DNA of 41,201 nucleotides from Rhizobium tibeticum (lineage in GTDB: Bacteria > Pseudomonadota > Alphaproteobacteria > Rhizobiales > Rhizobiaceae). The DNA lies in assembly GCF_900110205.1 (NCBI RefSeq), contig NZ_FOCV01000041.1, forward strand, positions 1-41,201, written 5' to 3'. Every line of letters begins with the position of its first letter. Position 1 is the first letter of the stretch. The notes below the pieces were generated by a model. That model was not told where the DNA came from and ran no database searches. It was given only the letters and a program-made list of their open reading frames with translations. The translations under genes and the position numbers were made by a program. Positions 7,788-16,094 of this stretch are shown here, in pieces.

Positions 7788-8681
7788 TTAACCGCGGTAG
7801 CGCAGGGCGTCGACCAGCACCGAGAACGCGGCCGACGGCTGCCTGCGGCTCGGATAGTAGAGGTGGTAACCGGGGAAGGAGGGGCACCAGTCTTCGAGCA
7901 CGCGCACAAGGCGTCCGTCGGCAAGCTGCTGGCTCACGTGGTCCTCCATCACGAAACCCAATCCGTACCCGTCTTCGGCGGCGCGCACGATCATGTTGAC
8001 GTTGTTGAACGCGAGTTGGCCTTCGACGCGTACGCGCAGTTCGCGTGCCTCCTTCTCTAACTCCCACGCATACAGCCCGCCTCCGCTCAACATACGGAGA
8101 TTGATGCAGCGCTGCGACGCGAGATCGTGCGGAATGATCGGCTTCGGATGCTTCGCGAAGTACTCGGGTGATCCGACTATCGCCATTCGAAGGTCCGGCC
8201 CGATTCGGACGGCAACCATATCCTTGGCGAGGGCCTCGCCAAGGCGCACCCCCGCGTCGAACCGTTCGGTAACGATGTCGATGAGACTGGAGTCGATTGC
8301 GAGCTCGACATTGATCTCCGGGTACTCACCGAGCAGATTCCGCAGCACTGGCCAGAGGACGGTCGTCGCCGCATGTTCCGAGGTGGTGATCCTGATATTG
8401 CCGGCCGGCCGTTCTCTGAGCGCACTGAGGGACGCGAGCTCTGATCTGATGCTATCAAGCGCGGGGCGGAGTGTGGCGAGCAACTTCTCGCCTGCATCGG
8501 TCGGGGCGACGTTTCGGGTCGTCCGGGTGAGGAGGCGGACGCCAAGCCGGGACTCAAGACGCCTGATCGTATGGCTTAGCGCCGACTGCGACGTTCCCAA
8601 CTTTGCCGCCGCGCGCGTGAAGTTCTGTTCCTCCGCCACCGTCATGAACGCGTTTAGATCGACCAGTTCCTCGCGTCTCAC
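7788..8681 (-). CDS. LysR-family transcriptional regulator
   Basis: This is a 297-aa full-length LysR protein. Residues 1-65 are the winged helix-turn-helix (LNAFMTVAEEQNFTRAAAKLGTSQSALSHTIRRLESRLG), followed by the linker helix and the periplasmic-binding-like effector domain (about 92-297, starting GNIRITTSEHA). The start is a GTG at 8681 with AGGAG seven bases upstream; a nearer ATG is out of frame. It is the last gene of the leftward run aldo/keto reductase, MFS exporter, regulator. It probably controls the divergent redox cluster, since T-N11-A palindromes lie between the two runs at 11105 and 11419-11450. The inducer is unknown; the cluster suggests a reactive carbonyl or aromatic compound. 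Confidence 0.93.
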   Translation of the reverse strand: MRREELVDLNAFMTVAEEQNFTRAAAKLGTSQSALSHTIRRLESRLGVRLLTRTTRNVAPTDAGEKLLATLRPALDSIRSELASLSALRERPAGNIRITTSEHAATTVLWPVLRNLLGEYPEINVELAIDSSLIDIVTERFDAGVRLGEALAKDMVAVRIGPDLRMAIVGSPEYFAKHPKPIIPHDLASQRCINLRMLSGGGLYAWELEKEARELRVRVEGQLAFNNVNMIVRAAEDGYGLGFVMEDHVSQQLADGRLVRVLEDWCPSFPGYHLYYPSRRQPSAAFSVLVDALRYRG

Positions 8682-8744
8682 TCATGAACTCCTGATATCG
8701 ATGGCGGCGGATTGCTTAAGTTGAAGCAAGCAACCGCTGCTCCG

Positions 8745-9983
8745 TCAAGCTTTTGGTGGCAGTAGCACAAGGCTCAGAAGGCTTCCGACGCCTGCCACGG
8801 CGACGACAAGGGCAAGCGGGAAAGGTGTCCCATCGGCAAGCCGACTAACCGCGGCGGAGCCGACGATCCCGGATCCGTAATGGAGCGCGCCGACGAGAGC
8901 GGAAACCGCGCCCGCCTGCGCGGGAAAGTCCTGCAGGGCGCCGCCGATCGAGTTGGCGACGACCAACCCCGACCATGATACGAATACGAAAAGCGGGATC
9001 GCAAGGCCAGCCAGCCCGCCCCAGCCGGTGGAGCCCGTTACCAGCAGCACCAGACCGCAGACCGCAGCGCCGGCCGAGCCGAACTGCAGAAGACGGCGGC
9101 TGCCATAGCTTCTCACCAGTCGAGCGTTGAAGATATTGGCAAGCATGATGCCGACGATCCCCAGCGCGGAAAGAACCCCATAGAGTTGCGGAGCCACATG
9201 GTAGTATTCGATGAACGCGAACGGCGTCCCGGCGATGTACGCGTAGATGCCCGCGTAGAAGAAGCCGCCAGCGGCGGCGAAGCTAAGGAGGCGCCTGTTC
9301 GAGACAAGCCGGCGGTATCCACGTAGCGCGTCGAAGATCGAATCCTTGCTGCGTCTGTCGGCCGGCAGCGTCTCCGGCATGGTGAAGAGCGCGGCAAGCG
9401 TGACCAGGCCGACAACTAGGAGGAGCCAGAAGATCGCGCGCCAGCCGGCGATAGCAAGAACCTGTCCTCCGACGATGGGCCCCAGAAGCGGAGCGATCGC
9501 CATCACGGTGATCAAGGTTGACAGCATCTGCGCGGCGCGACTGCCTTCGTAGAGGTCGCGCACCATAGCGCGTGAGAGCACGACGCCCGAGCAGGCACCG
9601 ACGGCCTGCACGATCCGCCAGCAGATCATCTGCTCGGGGCTTCCGGAAAGGGCACAGCCCGCCGAGCCTAGCACGAACAGCAGGAGCCCCGCCGCGACGG
9701 GGAGCCGCCTGCCGAACCTGTCTCCTAGTGGCCCCCAAAGGAGCTGGCCGAGACTGAAACCGATCAGGAAGCCGGACACCGTCAGTTCCATGGAGCCGGC
9801 GTTGGCGTGGAGCTCCTTCGCCTTGCTCGGCATCGCCGGAAGATAGAGGTCGGTTGAGATCGAGGCAAAGCCCATAAGGGCACTCAGGATGGCAAGCACC
9901 CGCAGGCGCTGGGGCTTAGGGCCTGCTTCCGCAGTTTCGTCCGTGACGAAGGCGGTCGGCTGCTCGGCGAAATCTTGTGACAT
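8745..9983 (-). CDS. MFS multidrug efflux transporter, Bcr/CflA type
   Basis: The 412-aa protein has a 25-residue cytoplasmic N-terminus and then twelve hydrophobic segments. Family marks are STDLYLPAMP in the first loop, the motif A sequence GPLGDRFGRRLPV between helices 2 and 3, and GxxxGPxxGG in helix 5 (IAPLLGPIVGGQVL), the drug-proton antiporter motif C. This places it with the Bcr/CflA drug-resistance exporters, which expel small toxic compounds with proton entry. It lies 51 bases after the aldo/keto reductase and 63 before the LysR regulator in one direction, so the three probably form an operon. The substrate is not predictable. Confidence 0.92.
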   Translation of the reverse strand: MSQDFAEQPTAFVTDETAEAGPKPQRLRVLAILSALMGFASISTDLYLPAMPSKAKELHANAGSMELTVSGFLIGFSLGQLLWGPLGDRFGRRLPVAAGLLLFVLGSAGCALSGSPEQMICWRIVQAVGACSGVVLSRAMVRDLYEGSRAAQMLSTLITVMAIAPLLGPIVGGQVLAIAGWRAIFWLLLVVGLVTLAALFTMPETLPADRRSKDSIFDALRGYRRLVSNRRLLSFAAAGGFFYAGIYAYIAGTPFAFIEYYHVAPQLYGVLSALGIVGIMLANIFNARLVRSYGSRRLLQFGSAGAAVCGLVLLVTGSTGWGGLAGLAIPLFVFVSWSGLVVANSIGGALQDFPAQAGAVSALVGALHYGSGIVGSAAVSRLADGTPFPLALVVAVAGVGSLLSLVLLPPKA

Positions 9984-10034
9984 GACGTACTCGCTCGCAA
10001 AGAAGGAAGGCGCCTCGCGGCGCCTCCGAATGAA

Positions 10035-11021
10035 TCAAAGACCCGTGGTCTTCATCAGGTGCTCGGGGTAGCGCTCGCCCTCGACCTGAATCTTCGCTGC
10101 GGCGTCGTCCAGTTCGGTGAGATCGGCTGCGGTCAGTTTGACCTCTACTGCGGCGAGGTTCTCCTCAAGGCGGTGAAGCTTCGTCGTTCCAGGGATCGGT
10201 ACGATCCACGGCTTCTGGGCCAGCAGCCACGCCAGCGCGATCTGGGCCGGCGTCGCTTTCTTCTCCTCCGCTACGCGCCGGATCAGGTCGATCAGGGCTT
10301 GGTTCTTTTCCATCGCCTCGGGCGTGAAGCGTGGCAGGATCTTGCGGAAGTCGTTCTCTGCGATCTTGCTGTCCTTACCCATCGCGCCGGTCAAGAATCC
10401 CTTACCGAGAGGGCTGTATGCGACCAATCCGATGCCAAGTTCCTCGCATGCCTGCAGGATGCCATTCGTCTCGGGGCCGCGGGTCCACAGCGAGTATTCG
10501 TTCTGGAGCGCAGTGATCGGCTGCACCACGTGTGCCTTCCGCACTGTCTGCGCACCCGGTTCGGAAAGACCAAAGTGCTTCACTTTGCCTTCGGTGATCA
10601 GCTCCTTGACGGCCCCTGCCACGTCCTCGATCGGAACGTTCGGATCCACACGGTGCTGGTAGAAAAGATCAATAACGTCGACGCCCAGCCGCTTAAGCGA
10701 CGCTTCGGCAACTTGCTTGATGTGCTCCGGGCGGCTGTTGACACCGGCCATCTTGCCGTCCTGGATGTTGAAGCCGAACTTCGTGGCGATAACCACCCGC
10801 TCGCGCACGGGGCGCAACGCTTCACCGACGATCTCCTCGTTTGTGAACGGGCCATAGACTTCCGCCGTGTCGAAGAACGTGGCGCCGCGATCAACGGCGT
10901 CGCGGATGAGCCTAATGCTCTCATCGTTGCTGAGCGCGTGGCCGTAGCTGAAGTTCAGGCCCATGCAGCCAAAACCGAGCGCCGAGACCTCCAGGCCTTG
11001 TCCGAGTTTTCGTTTCTTCAT
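10035..11021 (-). CDS. Aldo/keto reductase, 328 aa
   Basis: This is a TIM-barrel NADPH-dependent carbonyl reductase. The catalytic tetrad is visible: Asp and Tyr in FFDTAEVYGPF, Lys in VVIATKFGF, His in YQHRVDPNVPIE. The C-terminal cofactor region reads PIPGTTKLHRLEENL. The ATG at 11021 is preferred to a GTG at 11030 because AGAGG lies eight bases before it. It is close in type to the rhizobial and enteric YakC-like reductases that detoxify aldehydes. It heads the leftward run and faces the divergent SDR/ADH run across about 500 bases of probable regulatory DNA. A second, exported-type relative lies at 25.3 kb. Confidence 0.93.
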   Translation of the reverse strand: MKKRKLGQGLEVSALGFGCMGLNFSYGHALSNDESIRLIRDAVDRGATFFDTAEVYGPFTNEEIVGEALRPVRERVVIATKFGFNIQDGKMAGVNSRPEHIKQVAEASLKRLGVDVIDLFYQHRVDPNVPIEDVAGAVKELITEGKVKHFGLSEPGAQTVRKAHVVQPITALQNEYSLWTRGPETNGILQACEELGIGLVAYSPLGKGFLTGAMGKDSKIAENDFRKILPRFTPEAMEKNQALIDLIRRVAEEKKATPAQIALAWLLAQKPWIVPIPGTTKLHRLEENLAAVEVKLTAADLTELDDAAAKIQVEGERYPEHLMKTTGL

Positions 11022-11529
11022 CGTCGTCACCTCTCGTGTTGCGATGAACCGGAAGATAGGACGAAGTGCTTGATGCGATTAGTCTGCTAAATCGGCATGC
11101 GGTCATGAAATCGGTTCATAGATGCCACCGGTCGCCCGCCGTTTTCGTGACAGACGGCACGCGCCTTCGCGACGGCAGGAGCGGAGCTTAGTGAACACAT
11201 GACCGCCGAGACTAAGCACGGACCCCCATCGAATGAAAAACGGCGCCCCGGACTCGCTGAAGTCCACAAGCGCATGCTGTAGAATGTCAGCTTGATCCAG
11301 ATTTCGAGCACTCCGAGGCTGGACAAACCGACGCCCGCAACAAGGGCGACGAGCGCGCGAAGAAACCATGCTTCCACCTCACGGCAAGACTCGTACTGTT
11401 CGAAAGCCTGGACGTGGTTATGCGCGCTGAATTCATGAATTCTGCGCATAGGTACATGCCATCGAGAGCGTCTAATCAGATCAATCTGGCGGCGCTATCT
11501 TCCTCCGCGAGATGAAAGGAACACCAGAG
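11022..11529. promoter_or_regulatory. Divergent control region of the redox cluster
   Basis: The region separates the leftward reductase/exporter/regulator run from the rightward dehydrogenase run. Two palindromes stand out. ATGAA-N5-TTCAT at 11105-11119 has T and A exactly 11 bases apart, the LysR box form. The second is a larger one at 11419-11450. Short overlapping frames occur but have no recognisable protein; one on the minus strand begins inside the large palindrome. Core promoters could not be fixed by eye. Confidence 0.6.
11419..11450. promoter_or_regulatory. 32-bp palindrome, probable operator
   Basis: The core GAATTCATGAATTC (11429-11442) is a perfect 14-base palindrome. Outer arms TATGCGC (11419-11425) and GCGCATA (11444-11450) are also complementary, offset by two bases. 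It lies about 80 bases before the first rightward gene. It shares ATTCAT/ATGAAT half-sites with the box at 11105, so one dimeric regulator, most simply the LysR protein, could bind both. Confidence 0.6.
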
Positions 11530-12324
11530 ATGCAACGGATGAACGTCCTCGTCATCGGTGCGACAGGAAGCATCGGTCGCCTCGTCGTGGAGAATGCCTC
11601 ACAGAAGAACCACAAGGTCCGCGCCCTTATGCGAAGCGCGTCCCGTACAACCCGACTCTCGACCGACGTGAACGTCGTGGTTGGCGACGTTACAAGGCCA
11701 GAGACGTTCGCTGCCGCCCTCGAGGATATCGACGCCGTCGTCCTCACGGTTAACGCCGACGGCCAGGGGAAAGAAGCGGCAGAGGCCGTCTACTATCGCG
11801 GCGTCCGAGACATGCTTGTCGCCATTGGCGAACGGCCCGTGCGGATTGCCCTCATGACAACGATCGGAGTCACAGAGCGGAACGGCCACTACAATCGGAC
11901 AAACGAGGGTCACGACTGGAAGCGGAGAGCGGAGCGACTGGTTCGCAAGAGCGGCCTGCCGTACACGATCGTGCGTCCCGGCTGGTTCGACTATAATGCC
12001 GCGGACCAGCATCGTCTGGTCTTCCTGCAGGGCGACCGCCGTCACTTGGGCACGCCAAGCGACGGCGTCATCTCCCGGAAGCAGATCGCAGAGGTTCTGG
12101 TCGAGAGCCTCACGTCGGACGCCGCAACGCGCAAGACACTGGAGCTCGTCGCAGAGAAAGGCCCTGCGCCCGCAGACCTCGACCCGCTCTTCGCCGCGCT
12201 TCGGCGCGATCCGGACGACGCGCTCGACGCGGTCCTCGACATGGACAACATGCCGCTCGATCAGGAGCCAGACCGCGTCCGACGCGATTTGGACAGAGCG
12301 ACAAGAACCTCTACGGCGGGCTAG
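11530..12324 (+). CDS. NmrA-like NAD(P)-binding atypical SDR protein
   Basis: The 264-aa protein opens MQRMNVLVIGATGSIGRLV. The GATGSIG glycine motif and the following RALMRS dinucleotide-ribose site are typical of NmrA/atypical short-chain dehydrogenases. It continues with DVTRPETF and VNADGQGKEA, and TIGVTER where classic SDRs have the catalytic serine. The YTIVRPGWFDY segment is the usual C-terminal NmrA signature. The ATG at 11530 is chosen because AAAGGA (11515-11520) is correctly spaced; a longer frame from 11512 has no ribosome site. Such proteins act as redox sensors or reductases. It opens the rightward run and is 25 bases from the next gene. Confidence 0.85.
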   Translation: MQRMNVLVIGATGSIGRLVVENASQKNHKVRALMRSASRTTRLSTDVNVVVGDVTRPETFAAALEDIDAVVLTVNADGQGKEAAEAVYYRGVRDMLVAIGERPVRIALMTTIGVTERNGHYNRTNEGHDWKRRAERLVRKSGLPYTIVRPGWFDYNAADQHRLVFLQGDRRHLGTPSDGVISRKQIAEVLVESLTSDAATRKTLELVAEKGPAPADLDPLFAALRRDPDDALDAVLDMDNMPLDQEPDRVRRDLDRATRTSTAG

Positions 12325-12349
12325 TTCGCCCGTGTGAAAGGACTTCCTC

Positions 12350-13177
12350 ATGACAAATGTGGTCGTTGTCATCGGCGCAGGCTCCATCGGTCAGGCGATC
12401 GCCCGGCGTGTCAGTTCCGGGAAGCATGTGGTTCTTGCCGATCTCAGGAAAGAGAATGCCGACGCTGCCGCAAAGGTGTTGAGCGAGGCGGGCTTCAACG
12501 TCAGCACCATGGTAGTCGACGTCTCGTCGCGGGCTTCGGTGCACGCCCTCGTCGAAGCCGCCACCGCCATTGGTGATATATCTGGAGTCGTTCATGCCGC
12601 GGGCGTTTCGCCTTCGCAGGCTCCTCCCGAAGTCATCCTGAAGGTCGACCTCTACGGGACGGCGGTCGTGCTGGAGGAGTTCGGCGATGTGATCGCGCCA
12701 GGCGGTTCTTGCGTAGTTATCGCGTCGATGTCCGGGCACCGGCTACCGGCCCTGACCGCCGAGCAGGACAAGGCTCTCGCCACGACTCCCGCCGAGGATC
12801 TGCTCGCGCTGCCCATGCTCCGGCCGGACAAGGTCGCCGACCCGCTAAACGCCTACCAGATCTCCAAGCGCGGCAACGCGCTGCGGGTCAAGGCCGAGGC
12901 GGTGAGGTGGAGCAAGCGCGGCGCGCGCGTGAACAATATGAGCCCAGGCATCGTCATCACGCCACTTGCCAAGGACGAGCTGACTGGCCCGCGTGGCGAA
13001 GGATATAGGCGCATGATCGACCTCTCTCCCGCAGGACGCGCCGGAACGCCGGACGAGATCGCATCGTTGGCCGCTCTCCTCATGGGGCCGGACGGCGCCT
13101 TCATCACCGGCAGCGACTTCCTCATCGATGGCGGCGTGACCGCCTCGTACTTCTACGGCGAGCTAGCACCCAAGTGA
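12350..13177 (+). CDS. Short-chain dehydrogenase/reductase, 275 aa
   Basis: A classical SDR. The cofactor motif is GAGSIGQAIA (GxGxxG variant), an acidic DLRKEN follows strand 2 (suggesting NAD preference), DVSS binds adenine, and HAAGVS replaces NAG. The active site has Ser in IASMSGH and Tyr/Lys in YQISKRG. The C-terminal GSDFLIDGGVTASYFYG is typical. An insert before the active Tyr (PAEDLLALPMLRPDKVADPLN) is longer than in most members. AAGGACTTCCTC precedes the ATG. It belongs to the rightward redox run; the substrate is unknown. Confidence 0.92.
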   Translation: MTNVVVVIGAGSIGQAIARRVSSGKHVVLADLRKENADAAAKVLSEAGFNVSTMVVDVSSRASVHALVEAATAIGDISGVVHAAGVSPSQAPPEVILKVDLYGTAVVLEEFGDVIAPGGSCVVIASMSGHRLPALTAEQDKALATTPAEDLLALPMLRPDKVADPLNAYQISKRGNALRVKAEAVRWSKRGARVNNMSPGIVITPLAKDELTGPRGEGYRRMIDLSPAGRAGTPDEIASLAALLMGPDGAFITGSDFLIDGGVTASYFYGELAPK

Positions 13178-13217
13178 CGGGATCTGGCTCAACCTCAACA
13201 ACGAAAGGACAACGCTA

Positions 13218-14234
13218 ATGTTGGGAACGAAGCTTTACGGGCCGGGCGACGTCCGCTGCGAGGAAGTCGCCGAGCCGAAGATCCTCAAGCCGACCGACGC
13301 CATTATCAAGCTGTCGGCGAGCTGCATCTGCGGATCGGACCTTTGGCCGTTCCGTGGCGCTAACGAAGTCACCGAGCCGCTCGCCATGGGCCACGAATAC
13401 TGCGGCGTAGTCGTGGACGTCGGAAGCGCGGTGAAGACGGTCAAGCCGGGTCAGTTCGTGGTCGGCTCCTTCTGCCTGTCGGACAACACGTGCCCCCACT
13501 GCAAGTTCGGCTTCCAGTCCTCCTGCGAGCAGCGCGAGTTCATGACGGGCGCGCAGGCGCCGTTTGCCCGCATTCCTCTCGCCGACGGCACTCTCGTCGC
13601 AACAGCGGAGCTTCCGTCGGACGATCTGATCCCGAGCCTGCTCGCCGTTTCCGACGTTCTCGGAACCGGATGGTACGCGGCCGATGCCGCCGGCGTCCAA
13701 GGGGGCGGTACGGCGGTGGTCGTCGGCGACGGCGCGGTCGGCCTGATGGGCGTCCTCTCCGCCAAGCAGATGGGCGCGTCTCGGATCATCGCGATGAGCC
13801 GCCATAAGAGCCGGCAGGATCTCGCGCTGGAGTTCGGCGCGACCGACATCATCTCCGAACGCGGCGACGAAGGCGTGGCACTAATCAAGGAACTTACGAA
13901 CGGCGTCGGCGCGGATTCCGTCCTAGAATGCGTCGGCACCCAGGAATCCATGAGCCAGGCGGTCAACTGCGCCCGTCCGGGCGGCAAGATAGGATTCGTC
14001 GGTGTTCCGCACGGCGTCACGTTCGACGGCCAGAACCTCTTCTTCCAGCAGAAGAGCCTGCTAGGCGGCCCGGCCCCGGTGCGTCGCTACCTGCCGTACC
14101 TGATGGATCTTGTCCTGGATCGCACGATCAACCCCGGCAAGGTGTTCGACCTCGAGATCCCGCTGGCCGACGTCGCTGAAGGCTACCGCGCCATGGACGA
14201 GCGCCGCGCCATCAAGACGCTTCTTCGCGTCTGA
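13218..14234 (+). CDS. Zinc-dependent alcohol dehydrogenase, MDR family
   Basis: A 338-aa medium-chain dehydrogenase. Catalytic zinc ligands are visible: Cys in CICGSDLW and His-Glu in GHEYCG. The structural-zinc loop reads SDNTCPHCKFGFQSSC, with Asp where the first of the four usual cysteines would be, a variant known in this subfamily. The Rossmann motif is GDGAVGLMGVLSAKQMGA, and SRHKSR after strand 2 suggests NADP preference. The ribosome site is AAAGGACAACGCTA. It lies 40 bases downstream of the SDR in the same run. It probably interconverts an aldehyde or ketone with an alcohol together with its reductase neighbours. Confidence 0.93.
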   Translation: MLGTKLYGPGDVRCEEVAEPKILKPTDAIIKLSASCICGSDLWPFRGANEVTEPLAMGHEYCGVVVDVGSAVKTVKPGQFVVGSFCLSDNTCPHCKFGFQSSCEQREFMTGAQAPFARIPLADGTLVATAELPSDDLIPSLLAVSDVLGTGWYAADAAGVQGGGTAVVVGDGAVGLMGVLSAKQMGASRIIAMSRHKSRQDLALEFGATDIISERGDEGVALIKELTNGVGADSVLECVGTQESMSQAVNCARPGGKIGFVGVPHGVTFDGQNLFFQQKSLLGGPAPVRRYLPYLMDLVLDRTINPGKVFDLEIPLADVAEGYRAMDERRAIKTLLRV

Positions 14235-14299
14235 CGGAACAGGCGCTTCGGCGGCCTTTCCTTTCACTCCTTCAAACCAACATCGACGGAGACGAGCTC

Positions 14300-15496
14300 A
14301 TGAAGAAGATTGCAGCCACCACCGCAATGTCGGCCTTGGCAGCGACCGGTGCCGAAGCCGAGGAGAAGCGTCAGCGCGTCGCGCCGCAGGCCGTATACGA
14401 GACGGCGCCGGGGCTCGGAGACTTTACGGACAATGTCCTCTTTGGTGAGGTCTGGGAGCGCAAGGAGCTCTCGCCTCGCGACCGCAGCCTCGTCACTGTC
14501 GCCACGCTCGTGTCGACCGGCAGGGTCGCGCAGACCGGCGGCCACGTTCGTCGTGCACTCGACAACGGCGTGAAGCCGGAAGAAATCGGCGAGCTGATCA
14601 CTCAACTCGCATTCTATTCCGGTTGGCCGAACGCTATGTCGGCTGTCACCGAGACAAAGAACGTATTCGTGGAGCGGGGCATCGGCACCCTTTCGAACAG
14701 CGGCGCCGCCCGGGTCGAGCTCGAAGCCGCAGCCGAAGTGACGCGCAGGGCCACAGTCGACGCGAACGTTGCGCCGACGGCGTCGGCACTGGCCGATCTC
14801 ACCAACCGCGTTCTCTTCGGTGACCTTTGGCAGCGTCCAGATCTGTCGGCCCGCGATCGCAGCCTGGTGACGATGGCGGCCCTGGTCGCGATCGGACAGC
14901 CCGAGCAGCTTCCATTCCATGCCAATCGCGCGATGGACAGCGGCCTGACGCACGCCGAGGCTTCGGAGGTTGTCACGCAAGTGGCTTTCTATGCCGGCTG
15001 GCCTCGGGCGATGTCGGCCGTCCCGGTTCTCAAGAAGACCTTCGAAGGTCGCGAGGCCGCTTTTCAGGCCGCCACCGCTCCGGCCGACCTGAAGGTGACC
15101 CGCGCAGGCGAGGGCAGGGCGGCCGCGCCGGAGCAGTACTTCACCGGCAAGGTCGAAACGTCGGGCTTCTATCGCGGCGACGCGCCCGCTCGGATCGGTG
15201 GCGCGACCGTTTCGTTCTCGGCGGGAGCACGGACTGCGTGGCACACCCATCCACTCGGCCAAACTCTCTTCATTGTGTCGGGTCGTGGTTTGGTTCAGAA
15301 GCAGGGTGGCCCAGTCGAGCAGGTCGGTCCCGGTGACGTAGTCTGGATACCAGCTCAGGTCCGGCATTGGCACGGCGCCTCCACCGACGAGGCGATGACG
15401 CACTTCGCTGTCGCCGAGGCCCTCGACGGGAACTCGGTGACGTGGATGGAGAAGGTCTCCGATGAAGACTATGCCGCAGGCCGCAATCTTGATTGA
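14300..15496 (+). CDS. Double carboxymuconolactone-decarboxylase domain plus cupin fusion, exported-type leader
   Basis: The 398-aa protein starts MKKIAATTAMSALAATGAEAEE, a short leader ending in an AxA-like site that would allow export. Two tandem AhpD-like carboxymuconolactone decarboxylase domains follow, at about residues 40-120 (LSPRDRSLVTVATLVSTG, HVRRALDNGVKPEEIGE, LAFYSGWPNAMSA) and 165-245 (LSARDRSLVTMAALVAIG, FYAGWPRAMSA). Neither shows the CxxC of peroxidase-active AhpD. A cupin follows at about 280-370, with metal-site histidines in AWHTHPLGQTLF and RHWHGA. Separate CMD and cupin proteins are common; the three-domain chain is less usual. It sits between ADH and flavodoxin in the redox run. 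Confidence 0.9.
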   Translation: MKKIAATTAMSALAATGAEAEEKRQRVAPQAVYETAPGLGDFTDNVLFGEVWERKELSPRDRSLVTVATLVSTGRVAQTGGHVRRALDNGVKPEEIGELITQLAFYSGWPNAMSAVTETKNVFVERGIGTLSNSGAARVELEAAAEVTRRATVDANVAPTASALADLTNRVLFGDLWQRPDLSARDRSLVTMAALVAIGQPEQLPFHANRAMDSGLTHAEASEVVTQVAFYAGWPRAMSAVPVLKKTFEGREAAFQAATAPADLKVTRAGEGRAAAPEQYFTGKVETSGFYRGDAPARIGGATVSFSAGARTAWHTHPLGQTLFIVSGRGLVQKQGGPVEQVGPGDVVWIPAQVRHWHGASTDEAMTHFAVAEALDGNSVTWMEKVSDEDYAAGRNLD

Positions 15497-15524
15497 GCGG
15501 TGCAAACCGGCGATGGAGGCATCA

Positions 15525-16085
15525 ATGTTTCGACGCCACTTCCTGCAGGCCCTGCCGCTCGCCGCGGCAGCCGTGTCGGCTGTTCCGAAAGGCGCCCTTT
15601 CGCAGGAGTTTGGTGGCGGCCCAAGAACACTGGTCGCCTACTTCTCGCGAACAGGAAACACAAGGGTGATCGCACACCAGATCAGGAGAGCGAAGGATGC
15701 CGCGCTGTTCGAAATCGATCCGGCAGTCCCCTACCCGGAGGACTACGAAGAAACGGTCGCGCAGGCCCGCCGCGAGACAGCGTCCGGATACCTTCCACCT
15801 CTCAGGGCGTCCGTCCGGGAGGTCCGTCAGTACGATGCGATCTATCTCGGCTTTCCAATCTGGGGGATGACAGCGCCGCCGGTGATCCGCTCGTTTATCC
15901 GGACTCACGACTTGTCTGAAAAAGCGGTATATCCCTTCATGACCCATGGAGGATACGGCCTGGGAAACAGCATCGACGTGCTGACTTCCTTGGCGCCTCG
16001 AGCAGACCTGAAACCAGCCTTTTCAATGGAGGCCGATCAGGAACGACAAACGCTTGAGCAGGTTAGAGGCTGGTTGGGCGGCTAG
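15525..16085 (+). CDS. Flavodoxin with exported-type leader, 186 aa
   Basis: The ATG at 15525 (MFRRHFLQALPLAAAAVSAV) is preferred to in-frame ATGs at 15462 and 15513 because GGAGG stands six bases before it. The N-terminus has RR followed by a hydrophobic stretch and a processing region near GALSQE, a Tat-like leader. The flavodoxin domain begins TLVAYFSRTGNTR, the FMN phosphate-binding loop. YDAIYLGFPIWGMTAPPVI is the second FMN loop, with the stacking Trp. Exported flavodoxins in similar clusters are thought to act as periplasmic quinone or carbonyl redox partners. One base group separates it from the GNAT gene. Confidence 0.9.
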   Translation: MFRRHFLQALPLAAAAVSAVPKGALSQEFGGGPRTLVAYFSRTGNTRVIAHQIRRAKDAALFEIDPAVPYPEDYEETVAQARRETASGYLPPLRASVREVRQYDAIYLGFPIWGMTAPPVIRSFIRTHDLSEKAVYPFMTHGGYGLGNSIDVLTSLAPRADLKPAFSMEADQERQTLEQVRGWLGG

Positions 16086-16094
16086 GTGGAAAGA

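Noticed and set aside
10059..11090. 343-codon plus-strand frame
   Set aside because: Antisense of the aldo/keto reductase, which has a complete catalytic tetrad.
11087..11449. 120-codon minus-strand frame with a hydrophobic segment
   Set aside because: It begins inside the 32-bp palindrome, lacks a ribosome site and covers the divergent control region. Regulatory DNA is the simpler reading.
14264..15505. 413-codon minus-strand frame opposite the CMD-cupin gene
   Set aside because: Opposite strand of a well-supported fusion protein; composition and lack of motifs show a shadow.
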